Positions 31,844-41,299 of a stretch of 64,000 bases of DNA are shown here, one piece after another. Every line of letters starts with the position of its first letter. The stretch's first letter is position 1. A program made the position numbers and the translations under genes. The notes under the pieces were generated by a model. It worked only from the letters and a program-made list of their open reading frames with translations, searched no databases and was not told the origin of the DNA. The stretch comes from Isochrysis galbana (taxonomy: Eukaryota; Haptophyta; Isochrysidales; Isochrysidaceae), in the NCBI GenBank assembly GCA_018136815.1, contig CM030934.1, positions 6,902,573 through 6,966,572 of the forward strand, in the 5' to 3' direction.

Positions 31844-32091
31844 GGGCCCCTTATTCCCCCTTGCGTCTCAGCGAGGCTTCACGCCTCCGTGGTGTTGTTG
31901 TTTTTGAAATTTTTGAGAGGGCTTGTGGTTTTGAGGGTGAGAGTGTTACGCTTGGCCGCTTGCGCGTTCCGCGTGTTGCGTCTCGGCCGCGCGTGTCACG
32001 CGTGGCCGGGACGGGATGAGTGTATGGTGCTCCCGATGCTTCTCTTGGGTCCTGCGCTTGCGCAGGAGAGCCTGGTTTCTGGGACATGCAG

Positions 32092-32780
32092 CTAGTACTG
32101 CATGTCACCAGGAGTGGTTTGGTGGTGCTCTGGCTGACCCGGCCGGGTCTGCGCCTCGTGCTTGCGCACGAGGTCAGTGCCTTGGCCTTGGCTTTGTAGG
32201 GGCCCAGCCCCAGCCCGGAGGCTTTCCCTATGGGAGTCTGCGAGTTGCGGCTCTGGGTGTGCATGGGCTCGGTTGTATTGGTCTTGTTGTGCTGGCATGT
32301 TGTGTGTTGTTGTGGTGTGTGCTGTCTGTGTGGCTCTGGGGCTTCGGCTCGGGTCGTGGCTCGCGTGTACCTGGGCTGGCATGGCCCTGGCTGGAGGGTG
32401 CTGCGGCTGCGTGGCGTCGGCCATCACTTGGTCGGCCGGCGCGGTGAGCTGGGCGGAGAGAGAGGAGGGGAGCGTGGCGCGCTCCATGACCCTATCGTTT
32501 TAAGTTTTAACGATAGTTGGGGGTTGGGGGGCCCGGGTCCTAATTATTAATGGGCCCCGGATGCCGGATGTGTGCTAGTTGGGTGTATTGGTATTGGGAA
32601 CTTTCTACCGAAAAAAAAATCCTCAAATTTCCTCAATTCTGAGATGGTCATTTTTACACCCTAATAACTAATAACTAATAACTAATAGTTATAACAAATA
32701 AAATAAAAAACTCTATTTCTGTTTGACCGCCCTATTGCCTACTGTAGCCCTACTGTTTCTGTTTCCTGTTTGACCGCCCT
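32092..32780 (-). repeat. non-LTR-like head, family L, copy 2, with 5' UTR-like segment
   Basis: On the minus strand, 32780-32525 is a probable 5' untranslated segment beginning TAGGGCGGTCAAACAG. It is followed by the palindrome CTATCGTTTTAAG...AACGATAG and then ATG 32487 of a 131-codon Gln/Pro/Ala-rich frame (MERATLPSSLSAQLTAPADQ). The 5' segment has a homologous inverted partner at 36730-36910, and the ATG region matches 29890-30015. It is probably the 5' end of a non-LTR element (an ORF1-like start). Confidence 0.55.
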
Positions 32781-33235
32781 AAGTGCCTAATGGTTCATGT
32801 CTTATGTGTACTTGGTGGTGGTATCAGTTCGATGTCGGGCCCACCGGACCTCCCTCGGCGACGTCAGACGTCAATCAACGTCGATGTTCAAACAAAGGGC
32901 CAGCGGGCAGTAGTAAGGTAGTAGTAACTCTCACGGATTCTTTTTCAAAATAGCGCTGCCATTCGCCGAGCTCGTCTCGGCAGGTGAGGCCCTGATTGCC
33001 GCGGGCGCGGGGGCGAATTTAGCCGGAGAAGACCCCCCTTTCCCTCGCCTCTCCCCCCTGTGGGGCCCGCGGGCGGTGCGGCGCCAGATGCGCTCTTCTC
33101 CCTCTAATTGAGCGGGAGAGCGCGCGGGGGGGGGAGGGAGGGAGGGGTCGTGGCTAGAAAGAAACCACACAGTGTAGAGAAGAAAAGGAATGGGGTGGGA
33201 GGCGGCACCGGGCGCGTGGTGCGAATTGAAGGGGC

Positions 33236-33346
33236 GCGGGGGGGGGGGGGGGAGCGCGGGGGGGGGGGGGGGGGGGGGGGAGGGGGGGGGGGACGCGGCG
33301 CGGCGGGGAACCAAAGGGGGAGGGGGGGGGGGGGGGGGGGGGGGGG
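33236..33346 (+). repeat. long G tracts upstream of psaE
   Basis: Several G runs of 10-20 bases are separated by single C, A or short words, about 60 bases before the psaE start. Such runs can form G-quadruplexes and are also prone to assembly error. Confidence 0.9.
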
Positions 33347-33408
33347 CGAGGGCCTGGGAGGCAAGCTCGCCCTCCTGCCTCACTCTCGCCACCCTCTCTC
33401 TCACCTCA

Positions 33409-33798
33409 ATGCTGCGTTCCATCGCCCTTTTCGCCCTCGCCGGCTCGGCCTCTGCGCTCGCGCCCTCGGCCATCGGCAGCTCTCGCGTCGCCACGCGTGC
33501 CGGCTCGCCCGAGATGATCTCGCGCGGATCCGTCGTGCGCATCATGCGACCTGAGTCCTACTGGTTCCAGGAGTGCGGCTCTGTTGCAACGATCGCCAAG
33601 GGCGGCGATCGTTACCCGGTGGTGGTCCGCTTCGAGAAGGTAAACTACGCTGGCGTCGCTACCAACAACTTCGCGATGGACGAGCTTGTCGAGGTTGAGG
33701 CGCCCCCGGCCAAGGCCGCTCCAGCCAAGGCCGCTCCGGCCAAGGCTGAGGCTCCGGCGAAGGAGGCTGCCGAGGCTGCCCCGCCCGCTGAGGCATAG
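33409..33798 (+). CDS. psaE: photosystem I subunit IV (PsaE), nuclear-encoded, plastid-targeted
   Basis: A 129-residue precursor with ATG 33409, preceded by CTCTCTCTCACCTCA. Residues 1-16 form a signal peptide ([16 protein letters not shown]). The transit-like stretch [20 protein letters not shown] follows, so the protein carries the bipartite leader used by complex plastids. The mature SH3-like PsaE core is unmistakable: [27 protein letters not shown], then [20 protein letters not shown] and [10 protein letters not shown]. PsaE sits on the stromal side of photosystem I and helps dock ferredoxin/flavodoxin and support cyclic electron flow. A C-terminal extension of about 32 residues rich in Ala, Pro, Lys and Glu follows the core. 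The residue after the ASA site is Leu; Phe is usual in many ochrophytes. Confidence 0.97.
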   Translation: MLRSIALFALAGSASALAPSAIGSSRVATRAGSPEMISRGSVVRIMRPESYWFQECGSVATIAKGGDRYPVVVRFEKVNYAGVATNNFAMDELVEVEAPPAKAAPAKAAPAKAEAPAKEAAEAAPPAEA

Positions 33799-34350
33799 AG
33801 TTGCCACCAACATCCAATCGACGCGATCGCAGGAGGTGATGACACGTGCGCTTTAATTTGGCCCAGCCTCAATCCACCCCGTCTGGACGCGAGTCATGCT
33901 GGATCCGCTTGTGCCGCCTTGGCTTACAGTTAATTCTAGCTGATCTCATTAGCCTGCTTTGGGTGCAGCGGATGCGGTACGTGCCTCCAGCAGCTGCTTT
34001 TTTCGCTTAGGCGTATCAGGCGAGCGTGGCGCGAGCGGAGTGGAGACGAGCGCTGCTTAGGGCACGTGTGTTCCCGTACCGTCTGTGTCTTCTCTGCTCA
34101 TGTCCACCTATTGAATTAGATATGTCCTGCAGCAAGCGCATCCGCCGGCACTTTTGCACTTGCTGTGTTGCTCCCATTGTGCACACGCGGCGCTAGGAGT
34201 CTTGCTGTGGTGATATCTACGGCTTATGGATAACAAGACTGTAGCTTCGACTCCTTACAATGCATAATGCGTCGAGACGAGAGGAAACGCCTCACAATCA
34301 TCCACAGTGTGAGGTTCTGGTGCCAAAAGGTGACAATAAGGGCTCGCTCC
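33799..34350. other. intergenic, nothing recognised
   Basis: No gene or repeat is supported in this spacer. Confidence 0.4.
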
Positions 34351-35486
34351 AGCGGCTATCTCCCCGGGTGCCGGGGACTTAGCCGCTGCAGCGGCCGCGG
34401 AGGCCCGCCGCGCGCCGCTCCCCTCCCCCCCCCTTCCCCCACTCCTCTCTGGCAGTCCAGCTTGCCACAGGGGTGTACTCGCGCGGCCAACACCAAAGGT
34501 AAGCCCCCCCCACGCTGCCTGCCGCGATGTGCCCCTTCACGCTCGCCGCGCTCGCCTCCAGGTCGTTCTCGCACCCCCCCCCCTTCGCAGCGCGCAGACG
34601 AGCGCCAGAAGCCAGGTGCGAGCAGCGCGCGCGCAGCGCGAGCCCCCCGCCCGGCCTTGGCCTGGGTGTGCCATACCCAGCACCAGGGCGTATGGGTTCA
34701 CGTTTACCCGGTGTTGACCCACTTTGCGTTAACACCTCCATTGGCTAGGTGTGGCACATGCGTTAACACCTCAATCTGCAAGTGTTGGTACCAGCAGCGG
34801 GTTAACACCACACTACCGGTGCTGTGTGCTGTGTACTACTGTGCACCCACGCACCCACGCACTCACGCACCCACTGAATGCTACGTGCCGCGCGTGCGCG
34901 CGCACGAGGAGCTGCACGGCCAAGTGGCAAGTGGGGAGTTGCTCTTCGGCACGGGCACCATGGCCAACTTGGAGCTTGCGCGGCTGCACCGTTGCACCTG
35001 CTGCTGCGCGCGCTGCGCTGCTGCCGCTACACGGGCGGCGCGATGGGACCGTGCTACTCCTTGTGCACGCGTGGGCCGCCTACTGCGTGGGGAGGCAGCG
35101 GCGGCGGTCGGAGGTGCGCCGACGGTGCCCGCCACCGCCTTCGCGGCCTTGGACCGGCTGCTCGCCGCACGCCGCACTCGCTGCGCGCGACCGACCGGCC
35201 GACGTTCACGTTGCGCGCTGCGCGTCGCCTGCGCGTTCCACCTACGCGGGGCCGCGCGTGTCCCGATAGGCATTTTGTCATTTGACCGCGCATTCCCTCG
35301 CGCGCGCTGCCGCGCTGCCCGAGGCGGCTTGCCTTCATTTGGTCTCCTTTCCCTCAGGGTTTCTTCCCCTCCCGTGGGGACTCTGGCCGAGCAACATCAA
35401 ATACAAAAAAGCTCGGTCCTAGGACACCGGGCCTAGCTCACCATGAGGGCGCTCCTGTGAGCAAGGGGATGCATGGTTACTAGTGC

Positions 35487-35879
35487 GTGCCCCCCCTCGA
35501 TGAAAATTCCAGCGGCCTCCTCGTCACGCATGACGTGGACCTGGCCGCCGCCGGCGTCGCGCTCGCCGTCGCGTGGGTGCCCCGAGGGCGCCACTTCTCG
35601 CACCCCCATCACACGCTCGGGATCGTCGCCTTCGCCCTCGCCCTGCTGCAGCCGCTCAACGCGCTCGTGCGCGGCACGCCCGGCGCCCGCACCGCACGCC
35701 GCGCCGTGTGGCGGGTCGCGCACAAGGGGACGGGCTACGCCGTGCTCGGCGTGGGCGTCTACCAGGCCCTCTCGGGGCGCGCCCTTATGCCGAGCCAAGG
35801 CGACGCCGTTCTCGTCGCGTACGGGGTGCTCCTGGGCCTCTCCTTGGGGGTGCTCGCGGGGGGGATCATGGTAGGGTGA
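35487..35879 (+). pseudogene. cytochrome b561-like transmembrane fragment
   Basis: The open frame reads HFSHPHHTLGIVAFALALL, QPLNALVRG, then RRAVWRVAHKGTGYAVLGVG and VYQALSGRAL. This is the pattern of the cytochrome b561/DOMON-reductase membrane domain, with conserved His residues for heme, Q-x-x-N and H-x-x-x-GY. About three membrane helices are present; the first helix pair and any DOMON domain are missing. There is no ATG start: the frame opens at GTG 35487, and the frame stops at 35879, exactly where the inner inverted repeat begins. It is probably a captured exon or gene fragment. A real terminal exon with upstream exons in the 34.8-35.3 kb GC-rich stretch is possible. Confidence 0.65.
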
Positions 35880-36301
35880 GAGTCCCCACGGGAGGGGATT
35901 TTTTTTTGTACCGGCGCATCGCGTATTTGGAAACGAGGGGTACCAAATGAAGGCAAACGACCTCGCTAAAGCAAGCAGAATCAGCAACCAGCAACCGCAA
36001 CAGTGACGAGTAGAAGTGCGTCAACACCGTGTCAACACTTGTTGTGCCCTGCGTCAACACTTGTAAGAGGCCAGATGGGTTAACACCTTGCCCAAACTAC
36101 TGTAATGGGCCCTCGAGGGCGTGTCAACGTGAACCCATACGCCCTGCCCAGCACCTGACCCCGCCCCAGCCCACACCCGCCTCGCAGCAAGCTTCCCTGG
36201 CTGAAAAGTCAGAGTTGGCGTCTCTCTCGGCAGGCGCGGCCGGTCAGCAGATCGGCTACAGGGCTCGAAGGGGTCGAATTGGGGGGGCAGTGCGCGTGTG
36301 T

Positions 36302-36363
36302 ATTCGTAAGATATGTGTATGGACTGTCTGTGCGCCGCATGGCGACGCGCAGGCAGTCCATAT
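36302..36363. repeat. hairpin repeat with GCAGGCAGTCCATATG, copy 1
   Basis: TGGACTGTCTGTGCG ... CGCGCAGGCAGTCCA forms a stem-loop. A homologous and more perfect hairpin lies at 61747-61787. Confidence 0.7.
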
Positions 36364-36729
36364 GTGCGCGTCTAGAGCCTGATTTCTAGTGTGTGTGGCA
36401 TGTTTGAAAGGGCGCTGGGGGCACCATTCGTAACATAATTTAATGATATGTTTATGATAAATAAATCGATCTATCGTAGAGTTGTCAAATCACTTGTCGG
36501 TGAACGACAGAGAACTTATGTTTCCCGGTCGCTGCATTACAGTTGTTTCGCCGGGCCCTCACCCTCTCTAATCCTCCCCCGAGAGAATTCTCCTCTTCCG
36601 CCTCGCCTCTCGCGGCTGTCTCCCCGGGTGCCGGGGACTTGTCTGCTTGAGCCCAGTTTTTTCTTATTGTCCCCCAGCGGGACTTTTTCTCACACGCTGT
36701 GACATTCACGAATCATTCACATACACATA

Positions 36730-36915
36730 CACTAGGGCGGTCAAGCGGTCAAACAGTGTTTTTTGTTTTTAATTTTATTAGGGGTGAGAAAATGACCATG
36801 TAAGAATTGAGGAAATTTGAGGATTTTATTTGGTAGAAAGTTCCCAATACACCCAACTAGCACATATGTGGGACCCATTAGTACTCCATTAGGACCCGGA
36901 CCCCCCCCCCCCCCC
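36730..36915 (+). repeat. 5' UTR-like segment of family L, inverted partner of 32525-32780
   Basis: It starts TAGGGCGGTCAAGCGGTC and shares GAATTGAGGAAATTTGAGGA and GTAGAAAGTTCCCAATAC with the minus strand at 32525-32780. The two copies are inverted relative to each other and bracket psaE and the cytochrome b561 fragment. A C run follows at 36900-36919. No coding frame follows here. Confidence 0.75.
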
Positions 36916-38178
36916 CCCCTTGCCCTTGCCCCTTCCCCTTGGCGCCCTTGCCCTTGGGCCCCCACAACAAAACGTAATCAAAAACTGACAAAAGACGCCC
37001 AATGGCCAGTGGGCGCGTGGGCGTGGGCGTGGGAATGTGGCTCGCGACTCGCGCCCACTGGCCACTGGGGATTTGTGGGTGGTATTGATGAGTGCCCCCA
37101 GCTTGCAAGGCAAAAGAGCAGAATAATAAGCTACACGGGCATGACCGATGACCGATAGTCTACCCGGAGGGAAGTCGGAGCCTGAGAGGGCAGGGCCCGA
37201 GGCACCTCCCCAATGCTCCATGCTGTAACTAAGTCGTATAAACTTAGTTCTTTAACGATAGTATTATTGAGAGAGACAGAGAAACTTTGGCAAATCTAAC
37301 TAACGAGTAACGAGGGCGTGGGTGGGGGTGGGGAAGGGCCTTCGGAAGGGGAAGGGGCTCGCTAGGGGAAGCGAGTCCCTAGTGAGCCTAGCATGGGTTG
37401 TCAGCCCCCCCTACCCGTTATAGCAATAGGCAATCTCATTTCATGCATTAAAACTACCGTACAAAGTGGAGAATATCCGCTGCCACGGTGTCGTGCAATA
37501 GTAATGCGTAGCAGTAGTAAGTCCCTTTTATCATTATCATGTTGTATGTTGTTCTTAGTTTCGCATATCTTCCAGAGTGCATGGATGCCGATGCTAATGC
37601 AGAAGTCGGGGTAGAAGCGGCACCGCAAGACGTTCCCACATGCATGTCGCCATGTTCACACACACAAGCAGCATCACTTCGACGTCTAATGTTGGCTGGG
37701 CTCGCTAGCGGCCCGCGCAAACAGAGTTCATTGCGTGCACGCGTTCGTAGATAGTGACATTCAGTCACTGAAGCGACAAATTCTGCTATAGCTCAAAATT
37801 CTTTGAGGACACTTAGCGAACATATCTAGAGCGCATTGTGCGTCACGGATGAACGTGCTGTTCATGCCTCGAACACGAAGACCGTGCCGCACAAAATGAG
37901 ACCGAAAAGGATTCACGCTTATGTGCGCGACATTGATTTTCTCGTTCAGCCTCTCATTCGCTGTGCTCAGCGGGTTTTGGATTGGCCTCGCCCTTCTCAC
38001 AGATTGCTACACGGTAGATGCCGACATAAGTGTGAGGTGGTTGGATTATGATTCATGCTCCAGTGATGTGAGTGCACGGCAAGAGCCTCTTGATGTGAAG
38101 CGACCCATGCAAGCGGCAGGCTATGCCTGAGATGCCCTACTCACAGGCCAGGCTTCGGCCTGGTCGTTGCAGCTCAGA

Positions 38179-39021
38179 TCAAACGGCGAGCATCCCACGG
38201 AGAAGCAAGAGCTCCAAGCGCACAATGCGGGCANNNNNNNNNNNNNNNNNNNNNNNNNNNNNNNNNNNNNNNNNNNNNNNNNNNNNNNNNNNNNNNNNNN
38301 NNNNNNNNNNNNNNNNNNNNNNNNNNNNNNNNNCTGGACATATCTGCATCTGTGCTTCATTCTCATGAGAGTCTCCGCCACCGAAGATTCCCGACAGCCC
38401 AGGTAGCCCAGGTACAGCAATCGGCCCATGCGTCGTGTACCCAGCCACACAGGGCTGCTCAGTTGTGATGTCGAAGTGGAACGGGTACATGGCGAAGAGC
38501 CGGCCTGTCACTACCATCGTCATCGGCCACAGCCTCGATGCATGTGCTGCATCACTTGCGAGGGAGGGGCCGCAGTGCTCCATGAAAAAGTCGCCGCTCT
38601 TTCGTACATCCTGCGGGTCCTGCAGAATGGCGGGCGTCGCATGCGCAGTGTTGGCCGTCGTGCCCCCCCCATAGACCCGAACTTGATCGGCCCAGACATG
38701 TGCGAACCTCACACCGGTCTCTCCAAGATACGCATCGACAGCGAGTGAGAGAAAGACGCTCCAAAGGTTGTCGCTGGTGATTGAGATGGGCACGGCGATG
38801 GCAGGCTGCTGCGGCTTGTCGGTGAGGTCAGGTGGCAGTAGCTCGGCCTGCGAGTAATCAATGCACACGCTCAGCCTCCGCACGAGCAGCAGAGGCGAGA
38901 GGAGGAGGAGAGAAAGGAGAAGGAGGCCAGCCAAGATTCGTGCCGTCGGCCGCTCATACCGCTGGCGCGCGTAGGTGAGGAGCGCCTCTTTGCTCGAGCG
39001 TGGCGCGCCAGGGAGCATCAT
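38179..39021 (-). CDS. single-pass membrane protein, partial (crosses the gap)
   Basis: The minus frame starts at ATG 39021 (MMLPGAPRSSKEALLTYARQ). A strong hydrophobic helix at residues 30-50 (ILAGLLLLSLLLLSPLLLV) has positive residues on its N-terminal side, suggesting a type II orientation. The luminal or extracellular part is beta-rich (AIAVPISITSDNLWSVFLSL, RLFAMYPFHFDITTEQPCV). The pattern vaguely recalls LEA2/WHy-type membrane proteins, without a firm match. The coding sequence runs into 100 N at 38234-38333; the frame printed after the gap depends on the gap size and is not reliable. Confidence 0.65.
   Translation of the reverse strand: MMLPGAPRSSKEALLTYARQRYERPTARILAGLLLLSLLLLSPLLLVRRLSVCIDYSQAELLPPDLTDKPQQPAIAVPISITSDNLWSVFLSLAVDAYLGETGVRFAHVWADQVRVYGGGTTANTAHATPAILQDPQDVRKSGDFFMEHCGPSLASDAAHASRLWPMTMVVTGRLFAMYPFHFDITTEQPCVAGYTTHGPIAVPGLPGLSGIFGGGDSHENEAQMQICPXXXXXXXXXXXXXXXXXXXXXXXXXXXXXXXXXXARIVRLELLLLRGMLAV
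38234..38333. other. assembly gap of 100 N
   Basis: Exactly 100 N, the usual placeholder for a gap of unknown length. It interrupts the membrane-protein gene. Confidence 0.99.
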
Positions 39022-39259
39022 TGCAGAGAGAAAGGATAGGGTGTGATGTGTTGGGGGATGGAACGATGGGAGACGAGGGGACGATGGGGGGTGAGGTTGG
39101 GGGGCTGGGGGGCAGTCCGGTCGGCGGGAGGAGAGGGAGGAGGAGGAGGTGCAACTTTTGACCGTTCCCCAAGCAAAGGCGAGAACAAAACTCCCAGAAG
39201 GAGAAGGGAAAATATTTGTTAGACAGCCCTAGACAGTGAGCTTTAGTTTACGCAAGTGA

Positions 39260-40014
39260 TTAATTAAACCTTTTAATAGTCTCACCGCGCACGCAGCCGT
39301 GGACCCTCTACTTTCTACTCACGTAGGAAAACTTTCTACACCCCCACGCTCCCAGCCCTTCTCCCCCCGCCATCAGGCGGCTCCCCCCGTGCACTACTAG
39401 GGGGATTGGGGTGAAGGGCTTAGATATGGTCCGGTGGCCCGCGCCTCCCCCCGGTGATCTGTTCCCTCTCTTCCTCCTGTGTCTCCGAGTGGGCGGCGAC
39501 CTCAGTCCCGACTTATCCTGTAAACAGGTGCGGGACTTACCTATTTTTCGGTGGGCGGAGCTCCGCTCCGCCCACCCCCTTCTCCGCGCTCTCTCTCCCC
39601 TCTCCTGCGGCACGCGCGATGGCGCGCCTGCGGCAGGCCTGCAGCTGCCCATTGGCGACCCTGGAGGCTCATGGAGGCCAGCTCAGGGGGCAGAGGAGGC
39701 TGGGGCTGGGCCCTGGCCTCCCCTGCCTCTCCCTCGCTGGCGCTCCTGAGCCTCAGGGGCCCCCACGCTGCACCTGTCTGCCTGTCGAACAGGGGGGGAG
39801 GAGGGGTTGGAGCAATGGGCTGGCCACGCCGGGCCAGGATGGGCGAATCAGGCGAGCCTGTCAGTGGGAGAGAGGGTCAGCAGGGCAGTGGCCTCCTGGC
39901 AAGCCATCAGGCGTGCCAGGAGGATGGGTGGTTCCTCCCCCATGGCGGGGGAGGAGTGGAGAGAGGGGGGGGCTCGTGCCCCCCCATGGGCGAGCTAAGT
40001 ATAAACTTAGTTGA
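39260..40014 (+). mobile_element. hairpin-tailed retroposon-like element, copy 1
   Basis: About 755 bases are flanked by the 15-base direct repeat AGTTTACGCAAGTGA (39245-39259 and 40015-40029). The 3' end holds consecutive hairpins: CCTCCTGGCA/TGCCAGGAGG (39892-39923), CCTCCCCC/GGGGGAGG (39934-39954), GGGGGGGC/GCCCCCCC with a TCGT loop (39966-39985) and the terminal AGCTAAGTATAAACTTAGTT (39993-40012). Further upstream are other stems, for example GGTGGGCGGAGC/GCTCCGCCCACC at about 39550-39577. No protein is recognised. Long target duplications and a shared 3' end are marks of target-primed retroposition. Confidence 0.7.
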
Positions 40015-40670
40015 AGTTTACGCAAGTGAACGCCAACGGAGCAGCGAGGCGCGAAGACGCGAATGCCGATATTCGACAAGCCGCGCGAGGGTGGAGAGGG
40101 CAGTTGGCTCGACCACTAGCCACTAGGGTAGCATATCTTGTATCTTGATTGGAGGTTTTGTACTGTTAGGCCGGTCACTCAGTGTCACTCACGCTTTTTA
40201 ACAACTATATTTTCCATCCCTCCTGGGTGTCCAAGGATTCCCCAGGGACCCCCCTTACCTGCCCCCCCTTCCCCCCCCCCGCCCCCCGCGAACCCCCTCT
40301 ACCCCACGAAAATCCATGGCGTCGGTGAGTGACTCCCCCGCCTTGTCCGGCCCATGGAGGTCTATTTTGGGAGAATGGGCAGATGGAGAATGGGAGGATT
40401 GCGCGCGTGAGGGAATCAGCAAAGTAGTGAATGTCGGGCGAATCCCCATAAGAAACGCGGAGGTTCCGCGTCGGCCGATCGCCGGCTGTCGGCCTCGCAA
40501 TGGCTGCCAGCTGGTGAGGAGCCCAAGCTCAAGCGCCTCGCGAGGGATGTAGGAGGTCGGGAGGTCCCTGGTGGGTCGCACGTTCGATCTCGAGGGTCGC
40601 ACAGTCCGGTAGTGACATATCCCCGCCCGCCCATCGCGCCGCAGGCATACGATAATTCGACACGGCCCGA

Positions 40671-41052
40671 CCTCCATGAGGCCGGCCCCTGGGACGCTGG
40701 CGAGCGCTGGCGAGCGCTGCCAGAAGTTCAGGCCCTCATGGAGGCCGTTCGCCGAGGCGAGCGCATTGAGCCCAGGGCTCATGTTGCAAGCTCGGCCCGA
40801 TGGTGGCCTGCGCTGGACTCATGCATACGCGCTTCATGCGTACGCCAAGTCCAGCGCAGCAGAGGCCAAGGCACAGGGTCGCACAGGATGAGAGTTCACT
40901 AATGCGGCAGTGATACTCTGCCGTGCGATCCTGTGCCTGTCTACCGACTCAGTGGTGGCCCCGCGAGGCCTCACCACTGAAGTGGCCTCACCCGCGGAGA
41001 AGGCGTGCGCAATGCACATTGAGCGTTCGCGCAAGCCGAGCGCACACGCCTT
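40671..41052. repeat. cluster of consecutive stem-loops
   Basis: At least five stems follow one another: CCTCCATGAGG/CCTCATGGAGG (40671-40681/40734-40744); TGAGCCC/GGGCTCA (40767-40781); CTGCGCTGGACT/AGTCCAGCGCAG (40808-40819/40848-40859); a 15-base stem with one mismatch (40870-40884/40923-40937); TCAGTGGTG/CACCACTGA (40949-40957/40972-40980); and AAGGCGTG(TG)CGC arms (41000-41010/41040-41052). No reading frame with coding features covers them. It could be a structured RNA or the body of a hairpin-rich mobile repeat. Confidence 0.7.
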
Positions 41053-41094
41053 GGAGGTTCCTCAGCGGCGCGTGCGAATAGTGTGTGGGCGCCG

Positions 41095-41280
41095 ATCGTC
41101 CGGCAAGGCTGGCGGCAGCGAAGGCAGCGTTGGCAGCTGTCGTGCAGGATCAGCATGAGCTGTATCAAATGGCCATCACCGGCGGCGGTGGCGGCGGCAG
41201 CGGCAGTAGCGACGGCAGCTGTGGCGGAGGCAGGGGCGGCGGCGGTGACAGCAGCGGTGGCGGTGGTGGTGGTGGTGTCG
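41095..41280. repeat. GGC/GGT trinucleotide-rich tract
   Basis: Imperfect GGC, GCA and GGT triplet repeats directly follow the stem-loop cluster. The poly-Gly/Ala frames across it are not supported as a gene. Confidence 0.7.
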
Positions 41281-41299
41281 CATTCGCGAGCCTCTGCAG

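Larger units (their letters stand above)
34353..36640. repeat. composite inverted-repeat structure flanked by a 28-base direct repeat
   Basis: A 28-base unit ending TCTCCCCGGGTGCCGGGGAC (34353-34380 and 36613-36640, one mismatch) brackets the region. Inside, 34685-34704 and 36126-36145 are perfect inverted 20-mers (AGGGCGTATGGGTTCACGTT and its complement). Further in, 35329-35343 pairs with 35942-35956, and 35366-35384 (CCCCTCCCGTGGGGACTCT) pairs perfectly with 35879-35897. GTTAACACC-type words are repeated in both outer arms. The innermost interval holds a cytochrome b561-like frame. This looks like a foldback element, or nested TIR elements, that captured gene sequence. Confidence 0.7.

Noticed and set aside
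33190-33408. N-terminal Gly-rich extension of PsaE
   Set aside because: It is translated from G tracts. ATG 33409 starts a proper signal peptide.
34267-35436. 389-codon open frame upstream of the b561 fragment
   Set aside because: All frames are open because the DNA is GC-rich. The product is Arg/Ala/Cys-rich with no fold signs, and it crosses inverted repeat arms.
39986-40012. Helitron 3' end (hairpin followed by CTAA)
   Set aside because: All copies continue unchanged past CTAA to CTTAGTT, and two show 15-16 base target duplications, which Helitrons do not make.
40671-41052. CRISPR-like array
   Set aside because: The stems differ from one another, there are no repeated units with spacers, and the context is eukaryotic.
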